16,206 nt of DNA from Clostridiales bacterium (GTDB lineage Bacteria; Bacillota; Clostridia; Oscillospirales; CAG-272). The translations under genes were made by a program, and so were the position numbers. Positions within the stretch are counted from its first letter, which is position 1, and each line of letters opens with the position of its first letter. Of this stretch, positions 6,672-13,015 are shown piece by piece. Under the pieces are notes generated by a model. The model was not told where the DNA came from. It did no database searches and worked only from the letters and a program-made list of their open reading frames with translations. The stretch is from positions 1 to 16,206 of the forward strand of contig DPGK01000017.1 of NCBI GenBank assembly GCA_003523225.1, given 5' to 3'.

Positions 6672-6880
6672 CGGATATGCGCAGCGCGCCTTCAAATACC
6701 GGGCGACCGGCTTATCACCGCATATATTTAGATTATTATATAACATTTTTCTTTGCAATTCATCTAATTTCGATATATTTCTAACAAAAACGCTCGATAT
6801 ATTTATAAAACTACATTATTCGACACTGCAGTGGTCTGCTCCACGGATGCCGTAAAGTACCGTCTGTGAAAAATCCGCTA
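6672..6880. other. AT-rich intergenic stretch without visible gene
   Basis: Between the cassette terminator and the SDR promoter, the sequence from about 6720 to 6830 is markedly AT-rich compared with its surroundings. It contains a 10-bp direct repeat (CGATATATTT at 6771-6780 and 6795-6804). I see no open frame with a ribosome site, and no recognisable riboswitch or RNA gene. It may simply be a promoter-proximal AT-rich upstream region. Confidence 0.5.
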
Positions 6881-6909
6881 TTGCAACCGACGCGCATATA
6901 TGATATAAT
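6881..6909 (+). promoter_or_regulatory. Extended -10 sigma-A promoter of the SDR gene
   Basis: TTGCAA (6881-6886), a 17-bp spacer and TATAAT (6904-6909) with TG at 6901-6902 give a strong extended -10 promoter. Transcription would start near 6916, about 70 nt before the chosen start codon at 6988. Confidence 0.85.
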
Positions 6910-6987
6910 TAACGCGAAAAAAGCACCGGCATCATGAGCCCGGTGACAGGAACCGCAAACAAGAAAGAAAGAAAAACGGTAGTGGCA

Positions 6988-7734
6988 ATGAGAAGAAAGA
7001 TCCTTATCACAGGCGGCTCGCGCGGCATAGGCGCTGCCTGCGTCAGGCGCTTTGCAGGTGACGGATGTGACGTGGCGGCAGTTTACCGCAGCTCTGACGA
7101 AGCGGCGCGCAGGACTTATGAGGATATAAAAAAAGCCGTCGGCGAAACCGACGCATCCCTTATCTTCATACGCGCAGACGTATCCGATCCCGCAGAGGCA
7201 CAGCGCGCTTTTGCCGAGGCTGAGTCAGCGCTCGGTCATATTGACGTGCTTGTAAACTGCGCCGGAATAGCCTCGATAAAGCTTTTCACCGACATCACAG
7301 ATGATGAGTGGAAGCGCATGATTGACACCAATCTTTCCTCTGCATTTTATCTTTCCCGCGCCGCCGCGCCGGGAATGATACGCCGGCACTACGGCAAGAT
7401 AATAAATATAGGCTCTGTCTGGGGGCGTCTTGGCGCTTCCTGCGAGGTTCATTATTCCGCTTCAAAGGCAGGTCTGAGGGGGCTTACGCAGGCGCTTGCC
7501 AAGGAGCTCGGACCGTCGGGGATCACCGTAAACTGTATCGAGCCGGGGGTTATAGACACCGACATGAACGCCGCCCTCTCGCCCGAAGTACTCGCAGAGC
7601 TTTGCGACTCCACACCGCTCTGCCGCATCGGCACACCGGACGAGGTTGCCGCCGCCGCCGCGTTTCTGGCGTCGGATGACGCTTCATTTATAACCGGTGC
7701 TTTCCTCCCGGTCGACGGCGGATTTCCGGCGTAA
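6988..7734 (+). CDS. SDR oxidoreductase: FabG-like, possibly EF-P 5-aminopentanone reductase (YmfI type)
   Basis: The 248-aa product is a classical short-chain dehydrogenase: nucleotide-binding TGGSRGIG (8-15), DVS (64-66), NCAG (90-93, Cys replacing the usual second Asn), catalytic N115, S143, Y156 and K160 (YSASK), and PGVIDTDM after the active site. TGxxxGIG near the N-terminus and absence of an obligate-NAD acidic residue are typical of NADPH-using FabG-like reductases. The SVWGRLGASCEVHYSASKAGL segment reminds me of the clostridial group now linked to Bacillus YmfI, which reduces 5-aminopentanone on elongation factor P; 3-oxoacyl-ACP reductase is the alternative. Start 6988 gives the usual SDR N-terminus; an upstream in-frame ATG (6934) would add 18 polar residues and neither has a strong ribosome site. 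The gene is monocistronic and no fatty-acid synthesis genes are adjacent. Confidence 0.9.
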   Translation: MRRKILITGGSRGIGAACVRRFAGDGCDVAAVYRSSDEAARRTYEDIKKAVGETDASLIFIRADVSDPAEAQRAFAEAESALGHIDVLVNCAGIASIKLFTDITDDEWKRMIDTNLSSAFYLSRAAAPGMIRRHYGKIINIGSVWGRLGASCEVHYSASKAGLRGLTQALAKELGPSGITVNCIEPGVIDTDMNAALSPEVLAELCDSTPLCRIGTPDEVAAAAAFLASDDASFITGAFLPVDGGFPA

Positions 7735-7747
7735 TTATCGCATACTT

Positions 7748-7778
7748 AACGGCTGCCGCGCGATGCGCGGCAGCCGTT
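7748..7778. repeat. Perfect 14-bp hairpin after the SDR gene, copy 1
   Basis: AACGGCTGCCGCGC (7748-7761) pairs perfectly with 7765-7778 around the 3-nt loop GAT, 13 bp after the SDR stop codon. Its position suggests the SDR terminator, but no U-tract follows here. An identical copy with a U-tract lies at 8794-8824. Identity extends over 32 bp (7748-7779 and 8794-8825). Confidence 0.85.
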
Positions 7779-7912
7779 GGTGATCTAAAAGCCACATTCG
7801 AGAAAAAGATTTCAGAACCGAAGTTTTATTACCTTTGATGGAATTTAAATAACTCAAATATCTATGGGCTGATCTGAGTGATTCACAGGTGTTAAAACTC
7901 ACATATCCTGTT

Positions 7913-8036
7913 CTCCTCATCCGTCGCGGCAAGCCGCGCCACCTGTCTCGCTGCGGCTCGGTCACGCTCCGGTTCTGACAGTCCCCCGGACTGCCATTCA
8001 TTCCCGGAGCGCCGCTTCGCTACCCGCTGGGGAAGG
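7913..8036 (-). repeat. Palindromic repeat 1 (minus-oriented), carrying the 78-bp insert
   Basis: Read on the minus strand, this unit begins CCTTCCCCAGCGGG, continues with the 78-bp insert, then AGGTGGC, hairpin 2 (CGCGGC-TT-GCCGCG) and ACGGATGAGGAG. It is the same family as the units at 8153, 8372, 8456 and 8596. Without the insert it would match the intact unit at 8153 except that the two bases GA at the insertion point are missing. Imperfect inverted partner of 8596-8722. Confidence 0.85.
7945..8022 (-). repeat. 78-bp structured element nested in a palindromic repeat, copy 1
   Basis: This is 76/78 identical, in opposite orientation, to 8611-8688. On the minus strand it folds as a long interrupted hairpin: GCGG with CCGC, then CGCTCCGG with CCGGAGCG, then an apical stem TGGCAGTCC/GGACTGTCA. 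The two differences from copy 2 lie in the apical stem and on this strand both leave G-T pairs rather than mismatches. It has no coding potential. Confidence 0.85.
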
Positions 8037-8152
8037 GTTTTTGTTACTGCAAATTATCAAGTGCAGTGTTCTTATCTTTGCCTTAGCGCAAATTTCTGAA
8101 CTGTAGCTTAATGATTTTTTCAGTTGTGTAAGGTGAAGAATGGATTCAGTTA
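8037..8152. repeat. Spacer between repeats, copy 1 of a degenerate duplication
   Basis: The segment joins a minus-oriented repeat to a plus-oriented one. It is recognisably homologous to 8504-8595: both contain CTGCAAATT-(3 nt)-AAGTGC, later GAACTGT followed by a T-rich stretch, and end just before GCCTTCC. No gene is visible. The shared spacer shows that repeat-spacer-repeat was duplicated as a block. Confidence 0.6.
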
Positions 8153-8203
8153 GCCTTCCCCAGCGGGGAAGGTGGCAGCCGTAGGCTGACGGATGAGGAG
8201 AGC
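8153..8203 (+). repeat. Palindromic repeat 2 (plus-oriented), uninterrupted
   Basis: This is an intact copy: hairpin 1 CCTTCCCC-AGC-GGGGAAGG, TGGC, hairpin 2 CAGCC-GTA-GGCTG, then ACGGATGAGGAGAGC. It serves as the reference for what an uninserted unit looks like. Confidence 0.85.
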
Positions 8204-8279
8204 AGATCCATGTGGCACATCATTCAGTGCGTCCAAACATTAAACGCCGTATTGATGCTCTCGGTCGCGCTTTAGATTA

Positions 8280-8303
8280 CATTCCCGGAGCGCCGCTTCG
8301 CTA
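8280..8303 (-). repeat. 24-bp fragment of the 78-bp element
   Basis: CATTCCCGGAGCG followed by CCGCTTCGCTA is identical to one end of copy 1 (7999-8022). It is not embedded in a recognisable palindromic repeat and is probably a decayed remnant. Confidence 0.75.
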
Positions 8304-8371
8304 ACCGCCGTAAAAATCGTATCAAACACATTTCAGAACATATCACTAAAAACGTCACAGGCATAAAGAAA

Positions 8372-8416
8372 GCCTTCCCCAGCGGGGGAAGGTGTCGGCG
8401 GAGCCGACGGATGAGG
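8372..8416 (+). repeat. Palindromic repeat 3 (plus-oriented)
   Basis: Hairpin 1 CCTTCCCC-AGCG-GGGGAAGG, then TG, hairpin 2 TCGGC-GGA-GCCGA, and CGGATGAGG. It faces the unit at 8456 across 39 bp. Together they form an inverted pair ending AAAGCCTTC...GAAGGCTTT, a MITE-like outline without a transposase. Confidence 0.85.
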
Positions 8417-8455
8417 TGTTCTTTATTCTCACTGAATATGATAGCGTTCAGGTGA

Positions 8456-8503
8456 CTCCTCATCCACCGCTTGCGCGGTCCCCCTTCTCCCACAGGAGAA
8501 GGC
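8456..8503 (-). repeat. Palindromic repeat 4 (minus-oriented)
   Basis: On the minus strand: hairpin 1 CCTTCTCC-TGT-GGGAGAAGG, then GGG, hairpin 2 ACCGC-GCAA-GCGGT, and GGATGAGGAG. Compared with the unit at 8153, the C to T change in the 5' arm of hairpin 1 is matched by G to A in the 3' arm, a compensatory change. Confidence 0.85.
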
Positions 8504-8595
8504 TTTCTTTGTGCCTGCAAATTCTTAAGTGCGATTTTCCGAACTGTGGATTAAGGCAGTTTTCACTTATGTGCGAGGCAGATGGAAATCAATCA
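8504..8595. repeat. Spacer between repeats, copy 2 of a degenerate duplication
   Basis: It is homologous to 8037-8152 but about 24 bp shorter. No gene is visible. Homology resumes beyond the following repeat too: 8204-8227 and 8723-8746 share the pattern CAGAT/CGATT...ATG...ACATCATTC. Confidence 0.6.
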
Positions 8596-8722
8596 GCCTT
8601 CCACAGTGTGTAGCGAAGCGGCGCTCCGGGAATGAATGACAGTCCGGGGGGCTGTCAGAACCGGAGCGTGACCGAGCCGCAGCGAGACAGGTGGCAGCCG
8701 CAGACTGACGGATGAGGAGAGC
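8596..8722 (+). repeat. Palindromic repeat 5 (plus-oriented), carrying the 78-bp insert
   Basis: It reads GCCTTCCACAGTGTG, the 78-bp insert, then AGGTGGC, hairpin 2 (CAGCC-GCA-GACTG) and ACGGATGAGGAGAGC. Restoring GA in place of the insert would give a perfect hairpin 1 (CCTTCCACA with TGTGGAAGG). The insertion therefore occupies the same site as in the copy at 7913-8036. Confidence 0.85.
8611..8688 (+). repeat. 78-bp structured element nested in a palindromic repeat, copy 2
   Basis: Stems: GCGG (8618-8621) with CCGC (8677-8680 region), CGCTCCGG (8622-8629) with CCGGAGCG (8661-8668), and TGACAGTCC (8637-8645) with GGCTGTCA (8650-8657). It has 76 of 78 bases in common with copy 1 in inverse orientation. 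Confidence 0.85.
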
Positions 8723-8793
8723 CGATTAATGCTGTACATCATTCTATGAGAAAACAAATCATCTTTTCTGCAAAATAAGATTTTCAGACAGCC

Positions 8794-8833
8794 AACGGCT
8801 GCCGCGCGATGCGCGGCAGCCGTTGTTTTTTCT
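8794..8833 (+). terminator. Perfect hairpin plus U-tract, copy 2 of the post-SDR hairpin
   Basis: The 14-bp stem (8794-8807 with 8811-8824, loop GAT) is identical to copy 1 at 7748-7778 and is followed by GTTTTTTCT, a textbook plus-strand terminator. Yet the only plus-strand gene upstream, the SDR gene, ends over 1 kb earlier. It also lies 38 bp beyond the stop of the minus-strand solute-binding-protein gene and may stop both converging transcripts, though no U-tract follows on the minus strand. Confidence 0.85.
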
Positions 8834-8861
8834 ATCCGGTGTCTGACTGAAGCCTTTATTT

Positions 8862-10391
8862 TCAGTCGTCAGTCAGGCTTCTGAGCCCTTCATTGAGAGC
8901 GTTGCAGTTGTTGACAACTGTGCGTTCAAGCTGTTTGAAGCGTGTTGCAATACCGCCCAGTTTGTCACCGACTATATCACGGAATTTCTGATGCACCGAG
9001 CTTATATTCTTGGTGTAGAGCACACCCGGGTCTATGTAAAGATTTTCGGTGATAAGGTCAAGCATCTCCCAGGATGCGGGATCCTTGGTGTATCTGCTCT
9101 TGAGCGCGACCTCGTAATAAGCAGGTGTTACCACGCGGTAGCTTTCGGAAGCCATGACCTCAAGGAATGCGCCCAGCATCTCGCGGCGGTCATAGGGCGT
9201 GGTGTTGGCAATTCCGAATGCCGTCATCTGGTCGTGAGCGTAGCTGTGATAGCCGTCCTGTTCCTCGTCGAGCATCGGCATAGGAACTATACCGTAGGTC
9301 TGGCTCATGCTGCGCAGGTACTCGCCCTCGGTCTCGATTATACGGAGGGTGACCATTGCCGCAGTATTTTCCGAGAACTTCTTGGCGATGTCAGCCTGCT
9401 CGCCGTCGCTTGACTTATTAGCTATACCTATCGCACCTTCGGTATCCCAGAACAGCTTCTGCATTTTCTCAACAGCGTTTACGGTACGCTCGATATCAAG
9501 CGAATACTGGAGGTAGTTGTCGGCGTCCTTGGTAAGTATGGGGAGCTTGAAGGCACTCCAGTAGGAGTCAACGCCTATCATGTCGCAGTTGGACACAAAA
9601 CCGCAGATATCGTCCTCGGAGGTTACGCCGTTTGCGTCACTGTCCTTCCAGAACTTTGAGCTGAGCTCGATCTGGTAATCTATCGTCCACTTATGATCGT
9701 TGACGGTCTGATAGAGATCGGGAGTGTCCGGAACATCCTTGAACATATCAACATTGAAGAAGGTCGCAAATATAAAGCGGTAAGAGGACAGCGCGATGGC
9801 GCCGGTGCAGAAATACTGCTTGTTGCCGATGGAGGCAGCCTCATTGAAGCCCTGTGACCAGTAGGGGCGCGAAAGATCAAGGTATTCAAGACTTGCCAGA
9901 TTCGCAAAGCAGTTTTCGGTCGTGTACCTGATTGTGGAGTATACGCTGTTTGCGAAAATATCGTACTGATGACCGGTTTTAGCCTGATTGCGGATGATCT
10001 CGGAAACAGCGTACTGGTTGCCGTCGATCTTTGTGTTGTCAATAACAACGCCAAGTCTGTTTTCAACGACCTTGTTGCGTCTCATAACAGCGCCGCTTAT
10101 CGTGCCGCCGTCATCGTCCTCGACCGAGACCTCATCCTTGACCCAGTCTCTTGAACGGCTGATGATCGTTATTGCCTCAGAGTTATACTTCAGTGTATCG
10201 GGGACATTGTCGCCCACGTCGTATTTGCTCTTTACCTCCTCGGCTGTTGTTGTATCTCCGACATCGGGAGCCGCAGTCGTTGTGTCTCCGCCGCTTTTGG
10301 TTTCAGAACAGGAGGTAAAGCTGAGCAATACCGTGGTCAGAAGCATAAGCAGCGAAAGTGCCAACGTTAAGATTCTGATGGGTCTTTTCAT
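8862..10391 (-). CDS. Lipoprotein extracellular solute-binding protein, family 1 (sugar ABC transporter type)
   Basis: The 509-aa product starts with a lipoprotein signal peptide: MKRPIR, hydrophobic core to residue 23, and lipobox ending FTSC with acylated C28. A Thr/Asp-rich, probably flexible linker (30-58) leads to a large periplasmic-binding-protein fold. DSDANGVTSEDDI (250-262) is the Asp-rich loop often seen in sugar-binding members of this family. It would be anchored outside the membrane and present a carbohydrate to an ABC importer. No permease or ATPase gene is in the window, so partners must be encoded elsewhere. The ribosome site AAGGAG is clear. It follows the GH4 gene on the same strand after 124 bp containing a strong hairpin, and alpha-galactosides are the plausible ligand by context only. 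Confidence 0.9.
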   Translation of the reverse strand: MKRPIRILTLALSLLMLLTTVLLSFTSCSETKSGGDTTTAAPDVGDTTTAEEVKSKYDVGDNVPDTLKYNSEAITIISRSRDWVKDEVSVEDDDGGTISGAVMRRNKVVENRLGVVIDNTKIDGNQYAVSEIIRNQAKTGHQYDIFANSVYSTIRYTTENCFANLASLEYLDLSRPYWSQGFNEAASIGNKQYFCTGAIALSSYRFIFATFFNVDMFKDVPDTPDLYQTVNDHKWTIDYQIELSSKFWKDSDANGVTSEDDICGFVSNCDMIGVDSYWSAFKLPILTKDADNYLQYSLDIERTVNAVEKMQKLFWDTEGAIGIANKSSDGEQADIAKKFSENTAAMVTLRIIETEGEYLRSMSQTYGIVPMPMLDEEQDGYHSYAHDQMTAFGIANTTPYDRREMLGAFLEVMASESYRVVTPAYYEVALKSRYTKDPASWEMLDLITENLYIDPGVLYTKNISSVHQKFRDIVGDKLGGIATRFKQLERTVVNNCNALNEGLRSLTDD

Positions 10392-10433
10392 TTTATTTCT
10401 CCTTGAAAAATTTAAATTTACGCCTATGCCACT

Positions 10434-10467
10434 CCCGGATCGCGGTCATTACAGACTGCGATCCGGG
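10434..10467 (-). other. Intercistronic hairpin between the GH4 and solute-binding protein genes
   Basis: CCCGGATCGC (10434-10443) pairs with GCGATCCGGG (10458-10467); four more inner pairs extend the stem to 14 bp around a 6-nt loop. No U-tract follows on the minus strand. It could be an RNA-processing or stabilising hairpin that gives the two cistrons different levels, or a leaky terminator. Confidence 0.7.
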
Positions 10468-10515
10468 TGCGGTAATTACAATTTAAGGTGCGCGGAAAAT
10501 GCGTTATCGCAGATA

Positions 10516-11835
10516 TCAGTGATATTCGGGAAGCCAGCCCTTGTGAGCCTCAATAAGATCGTCGCAAAGAGAAACGATGTCGTCGATAGACAGCTCTGCG
10601 GCAGTGTGTGGCTCCATCATGGCAGCCTGATAGATGGTTTCCTTTTTCTTGGTCACAGCCGCTTCAATGGTCAGCAGCTGAACATTGATATTGGTGCGGT
10701 TCATAGCGGCAAGCTGCTCGGGGAGGCGACCGACGTGTGTCGGCTGAATACCGAGTCTGCCCACAAGGCAGGGCACCTCGACGCAAGCCTCGGCAGGAAG
10801 GTTGTCGATAAGTCCCGTGTTCAGCACGTTGCCGCCGATGCGGTAAGGCGTATCGGTGACGACAGACTCCATAATGCGGGAGGCATATTCCTTTGAGCGC
10901 TTGTGAGTGAAATCCGACTCAAGTGTGGCGCGCGCCTCAGCCCATTTTTCCTCATGTCTGATGCAGCGGCGGGGATATTCGTCAAGAGGAATGCGATATT
11001 TTTCAATAAGCTCGGGATACCGGCTCTTGATGAAGAAGGGGTTATACTCGGCATTGTGCTCGCTCGACTCGGTGCAGTAATATCCGAGACGGCGTATGTA
11101 CTCAAATCTGACAAGATCCTTGAAGCCCTCGGGCGGATTTTCAAGTATCTCGCAGGCGCGGCGGCGAACCTCGGGAAGCAGGTCAACACCGTTTGCATCC
11201 TTCAGCTCAAGCAGCCATGCCATGTGGTTGATACCGGCGATCTTTTCGCTGAGCGGCTTTTCGGGAGTCATGCCAAGCTCCTTGAGCAGCGTGGAGGAGC
11301 ACACCTGTACGCTGTGGCAAAGACCCACTGTGCGGACTCCGGTGTATCTCTGCATATAGCCGGAAAGCATCGCCATGGGGTTGGTGTAGTTCATGAAAAG
11401 AGCATTCGGGCAGACCGCAAGAATGTCCTCGGCAAAATCCTCAAGCACCGGGATGGTGCGCAGCGCACGGAAGATACCGCCGATACCCAGCGTGTCGGCA
11501 ATGGTCTGACGCAGACCGTATTTTTTCGGAACTTCAAAATCGGTCACGGTGCAGGGCTTGTAAAGACCGACCTGGATCGCGTTTACAACGAAATCTGCTC
11601 CGCGAAGCGCGTCGCGGCGGTTCTCAACGCCGCAGTATTTGACAAGCTTTGCCCTGTCCTCGTTAAGATTGTGATTTATTGCATGAACGATACGGTAGCT
11701 TTCCTCAAGCCGTTCGGCGTCAATATCGTACATCGCAATTTCAAAATCACGCAGAGCGTCGCAAAGCATCATGTCTCCTATAACGTTTCTGGCGAACACC
11801 GAGCTTCCCGCTCCCATAAAAGTCATTTTTCCCAT
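10516..11835 (-). CDS. GH4 family alpha-galactosidase-like glycosidase (MelA type)
   Basis: Glycoside hydrolase family 4 enzymes cleave glycosides by an NAD+ and Mn2+ dependent oxidation-elimination route. The 439-aa product has the Rossmann dinucleotide motif MGAGSSVF (7-14), NYTNPM (149-154), and the metal-binding pair C173 (in LCHSVQ) and H204 (in INHMAWLL), 31 residues apart as in characterised GH4 enzymes. The Cys-His-Ser rather than Cys-Asn pattern and DTLGIGGIFRALRTIP point to the alpha-galactosidase (MelA) branch rather than phospho-glucosidases. I start at ATG 11835, preceded by AGGA, because upstream in-frame ATG 11901 sits at the predicted transcription start and lacks a ribosome site. 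It is transcribed from 11910-11938 and precedes the solute-binding protein gene. Other hexose-configuration specificities remain possible. Confidence 0.93.
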   Translation of the reverse strand: MGKMTFMGAGSSVFARNVIGDMMLCDALRDFEIAMYDIDAERLEESYRIVHAINHNLNEDRAKLVKYCGVENRRDALRGADFVVNAIQVGLYKPCTVTDFEVPKKYGLRQTIADTLGIGGIFRALRTIPVLEDFAEDILAVCPNALFMNYTNPMAMLSGYMQRYTGVRTVGLCHSVQVCSSTLLKELGMTPEKPLSEKIAGINHMAWLLELKDANGVDLLPEVRRRACEILENPPEGFKDLVRFEYIRRLGYYCTESSEHNAEYNPFFIKSRYPELIEKYRIPLDEYPRRCIRHEEKWAEARATLESDFTHKRSKEYASRIMESVVTDTPYRIGGNVLNTGLIDNLPAEACVEVPCLVGRLGIQPTHVGRLPEQLAAMNRTNINVQLLTIEAAVTKKKETIYQAAMMEPHTAAELSIDDIVSLCDDLIEAHKGWLPEYH

Positions 11836-11909
11836 TCTGATAATCCTGATGCCGATCTCACGACCGGCGCCTTTCTGTAATAAAGATATGCCGCACAGCA
11901 TTCAGTATA

Positions 11910-11938
11910 ATTATACAATAAAAAAAAAAGTACGTCAA
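11910..11938 (-). promoter_or_regulatory. Sigma-A promoter of the GH4-solute-binding protein genes
   Basis: On the minus strand TTGACG (11933-11938), a 17-bp spacer containing a T-run, and TATAAT (11910-11915) make a strong promoter. Transcription would start near 11903, leaving about 68 nt before ATG 11835. No clear operator palindrome or catabolite-response element is visible around it. Confidence 0.85.
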
Positions 11939-12007
11939 TACAAATAATAAAATAATCCACAATTAATTATCACTGCGCCCCATGTGCATTTTATTTACAA
12001 ATAGATG

Positions 12008-12039
12008 TTGCATTCTGCGAAAAAATAGTGTATTATAAT
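12008..12039 (+). promoter_or_regulatory. Promoter of the DUF5685-DnaJ-membrane protein operon
   Basis: TTGCAT (12008-12013), a 17-bp spacer and TATTAT (12031-12036) fit a housekeeping promoter; an overlapping TATAAT at 12034-12039 would need a 20-bp spacer. It is divergent from the GH4 promoter, 70 bp away, in an AT-rich intergenic region. Confidence 0.65.
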
Positions 12040-12079
12040 TATAATATTTTTTATTAATCTTTTGAACGGAGCTGTGGGT

Positions 12080-13015
12080 ATGTACGGATATATCCGTCCC
12101 GTCGAGCGCGAGCTGAGACTGCGCGAATCGGAGTATTACAGAGCGCTTTACTGCGGTATCTGCCGCGCGCAGGGACGGCAGTGCGGAAACATTTCGCGCC
12201 TTTCCCTCTCATACGATTCCGTCTTTCTCGCCCTTCTGCGAATTGCCGTTACCGGGGAACATATAAAAATATCACAGATCAGATGTCCGCGCCACCCGTT
12301 GCGCCGACGCACTGCGGCAGACTGCGCCGCGGCGGATGCCAGCGCGCTCGTATGCACGATACTGGCGCGCGAAAAAGCAAGGGATGACACGGCGGACGAA
12401 AAAGGCTTTCGACGCGCCGCGGCTAAAGCCGCAGGAGCATTCCTTTCCGGCGCGGAAAAACGCGCCTCCGCGCTGTGCGCCGAGGCGGCGGACACGATCT
12501 TTTGCGGGCTGCGCGAGCTTTTTGAAGCCGAGCGGTGCTGCCTTGGCGATAATACCGCAGGCGTGGATCAGCTTGCCGGAATATTCGGGCGGATGCTGGG
12601 AAGCGCCGCAGCGGCAGGGCTGGAGGGCAATGCGGCAAAAATAGTCCGCGGAGCGGCGGCAGCCGCCGGAAGATGGCTTTACTGCGTTGACGCGGTGGAT
12701 GACCTTGCCGAGGACAAACGCCGTGGCAGGTTCAATCCGCTTCTGCTGCTTTACGGGCGCGATTGGCTGAGTGAGGAGGAAGCGCTGACGCTTTCCTGCA
12801 CGCTTTCCGCCGAGCTTGACACGGCGCGGGCGGCGCTTGAGCTGGCAGACCGGGAAAACCGCACGTCAGCCCCGGAGGCATGGGCGATTTGCGAAAACAT
12901 ACTTACGCTCGGTATGCCGCTTGCAGCCGCGCGTGCAATAGATAAAATTACGCGGAAGCCCGACCGGGAGCAACATCCGGACGGGAATACAGTACAAGGA
13001 GTTCAAGATGTCTGA
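12080..13015 (+). CDS. DUF5685 family protein
   Basis: The 311-aa product begins [28 protein letters not shown], which I recognise as the start of DUF5685 proteins; ATG 12080 gives this N-terminus and has GGAG 9 bp upstream. Cysteines C25, C28, C35 and C69 could form a metal site. The middle is Ala/Arg-rich helix. Residues 201-220 ([20 protein letters not shown]) contain an Asp-rich DxxxDxxxGR pattern that closely resembles the second Asp-rich motif of phytoene/squalene synthases, though I find no equally clear first motif. The function is unknown. It has no signal peptide. The downstream DnaJ-like gene overlaps its end by 8 bp, so translation is coupled, and partnership with that chaperone-like protein is likely. 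Confidence 0.88.
   Translation: MYGYIRPVERELRLRESEYYRALYCGICRAQGRQCGNISRLSLSYDSVFLALLRIAVTGEHIKISQIRCPRHPLRRRTAADCAAADASALVCTILAREKARDDTADEKGFRRAAAKAAGAFLSGAEKRASALCAEAADTIFCGLRELFEAERCCLGDNTAGVDQLAGIFGRMLGSAAAAGLEGNAAKIVRGAAAAAGRWLYCVDAVDDLAEDKRRGRFNPLLLLYGRDWLSEEEALTLSCTLSAELDTARAALELADRENRTSAPEAWAICENILTLGMPLAAARAIDKITRKPDREQHPDGNTVQGVQDV

Noticed and set aside
7913..8722. CRISPR-like array
   Set aside because: Repeats alternate in orientation, vary in length and sequence, and are separated by homologous rather than unique spacers; no cas gene is present.
7779..8793. Decayed IS element with transposase
   Set aside because: No transposase-like reading frame or remnant could be read in any frame; the block is made of short palindromic repeats and homologous spacers.
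9988..10896. 302-aa plus-strand ORF opposite the solute-binding protein and GH4 genes
   Set aside because: It spans the ends of two real minus-strand genes and their intergenic hairpin, and its composition is that of an antisense frame.
10903..11880. 325-aa plus-strand ORF opposite the GH4 gene
   Set aside because: It is fully antisense to a gene with clear catalytic motifs, a promoter and a ribosome site.
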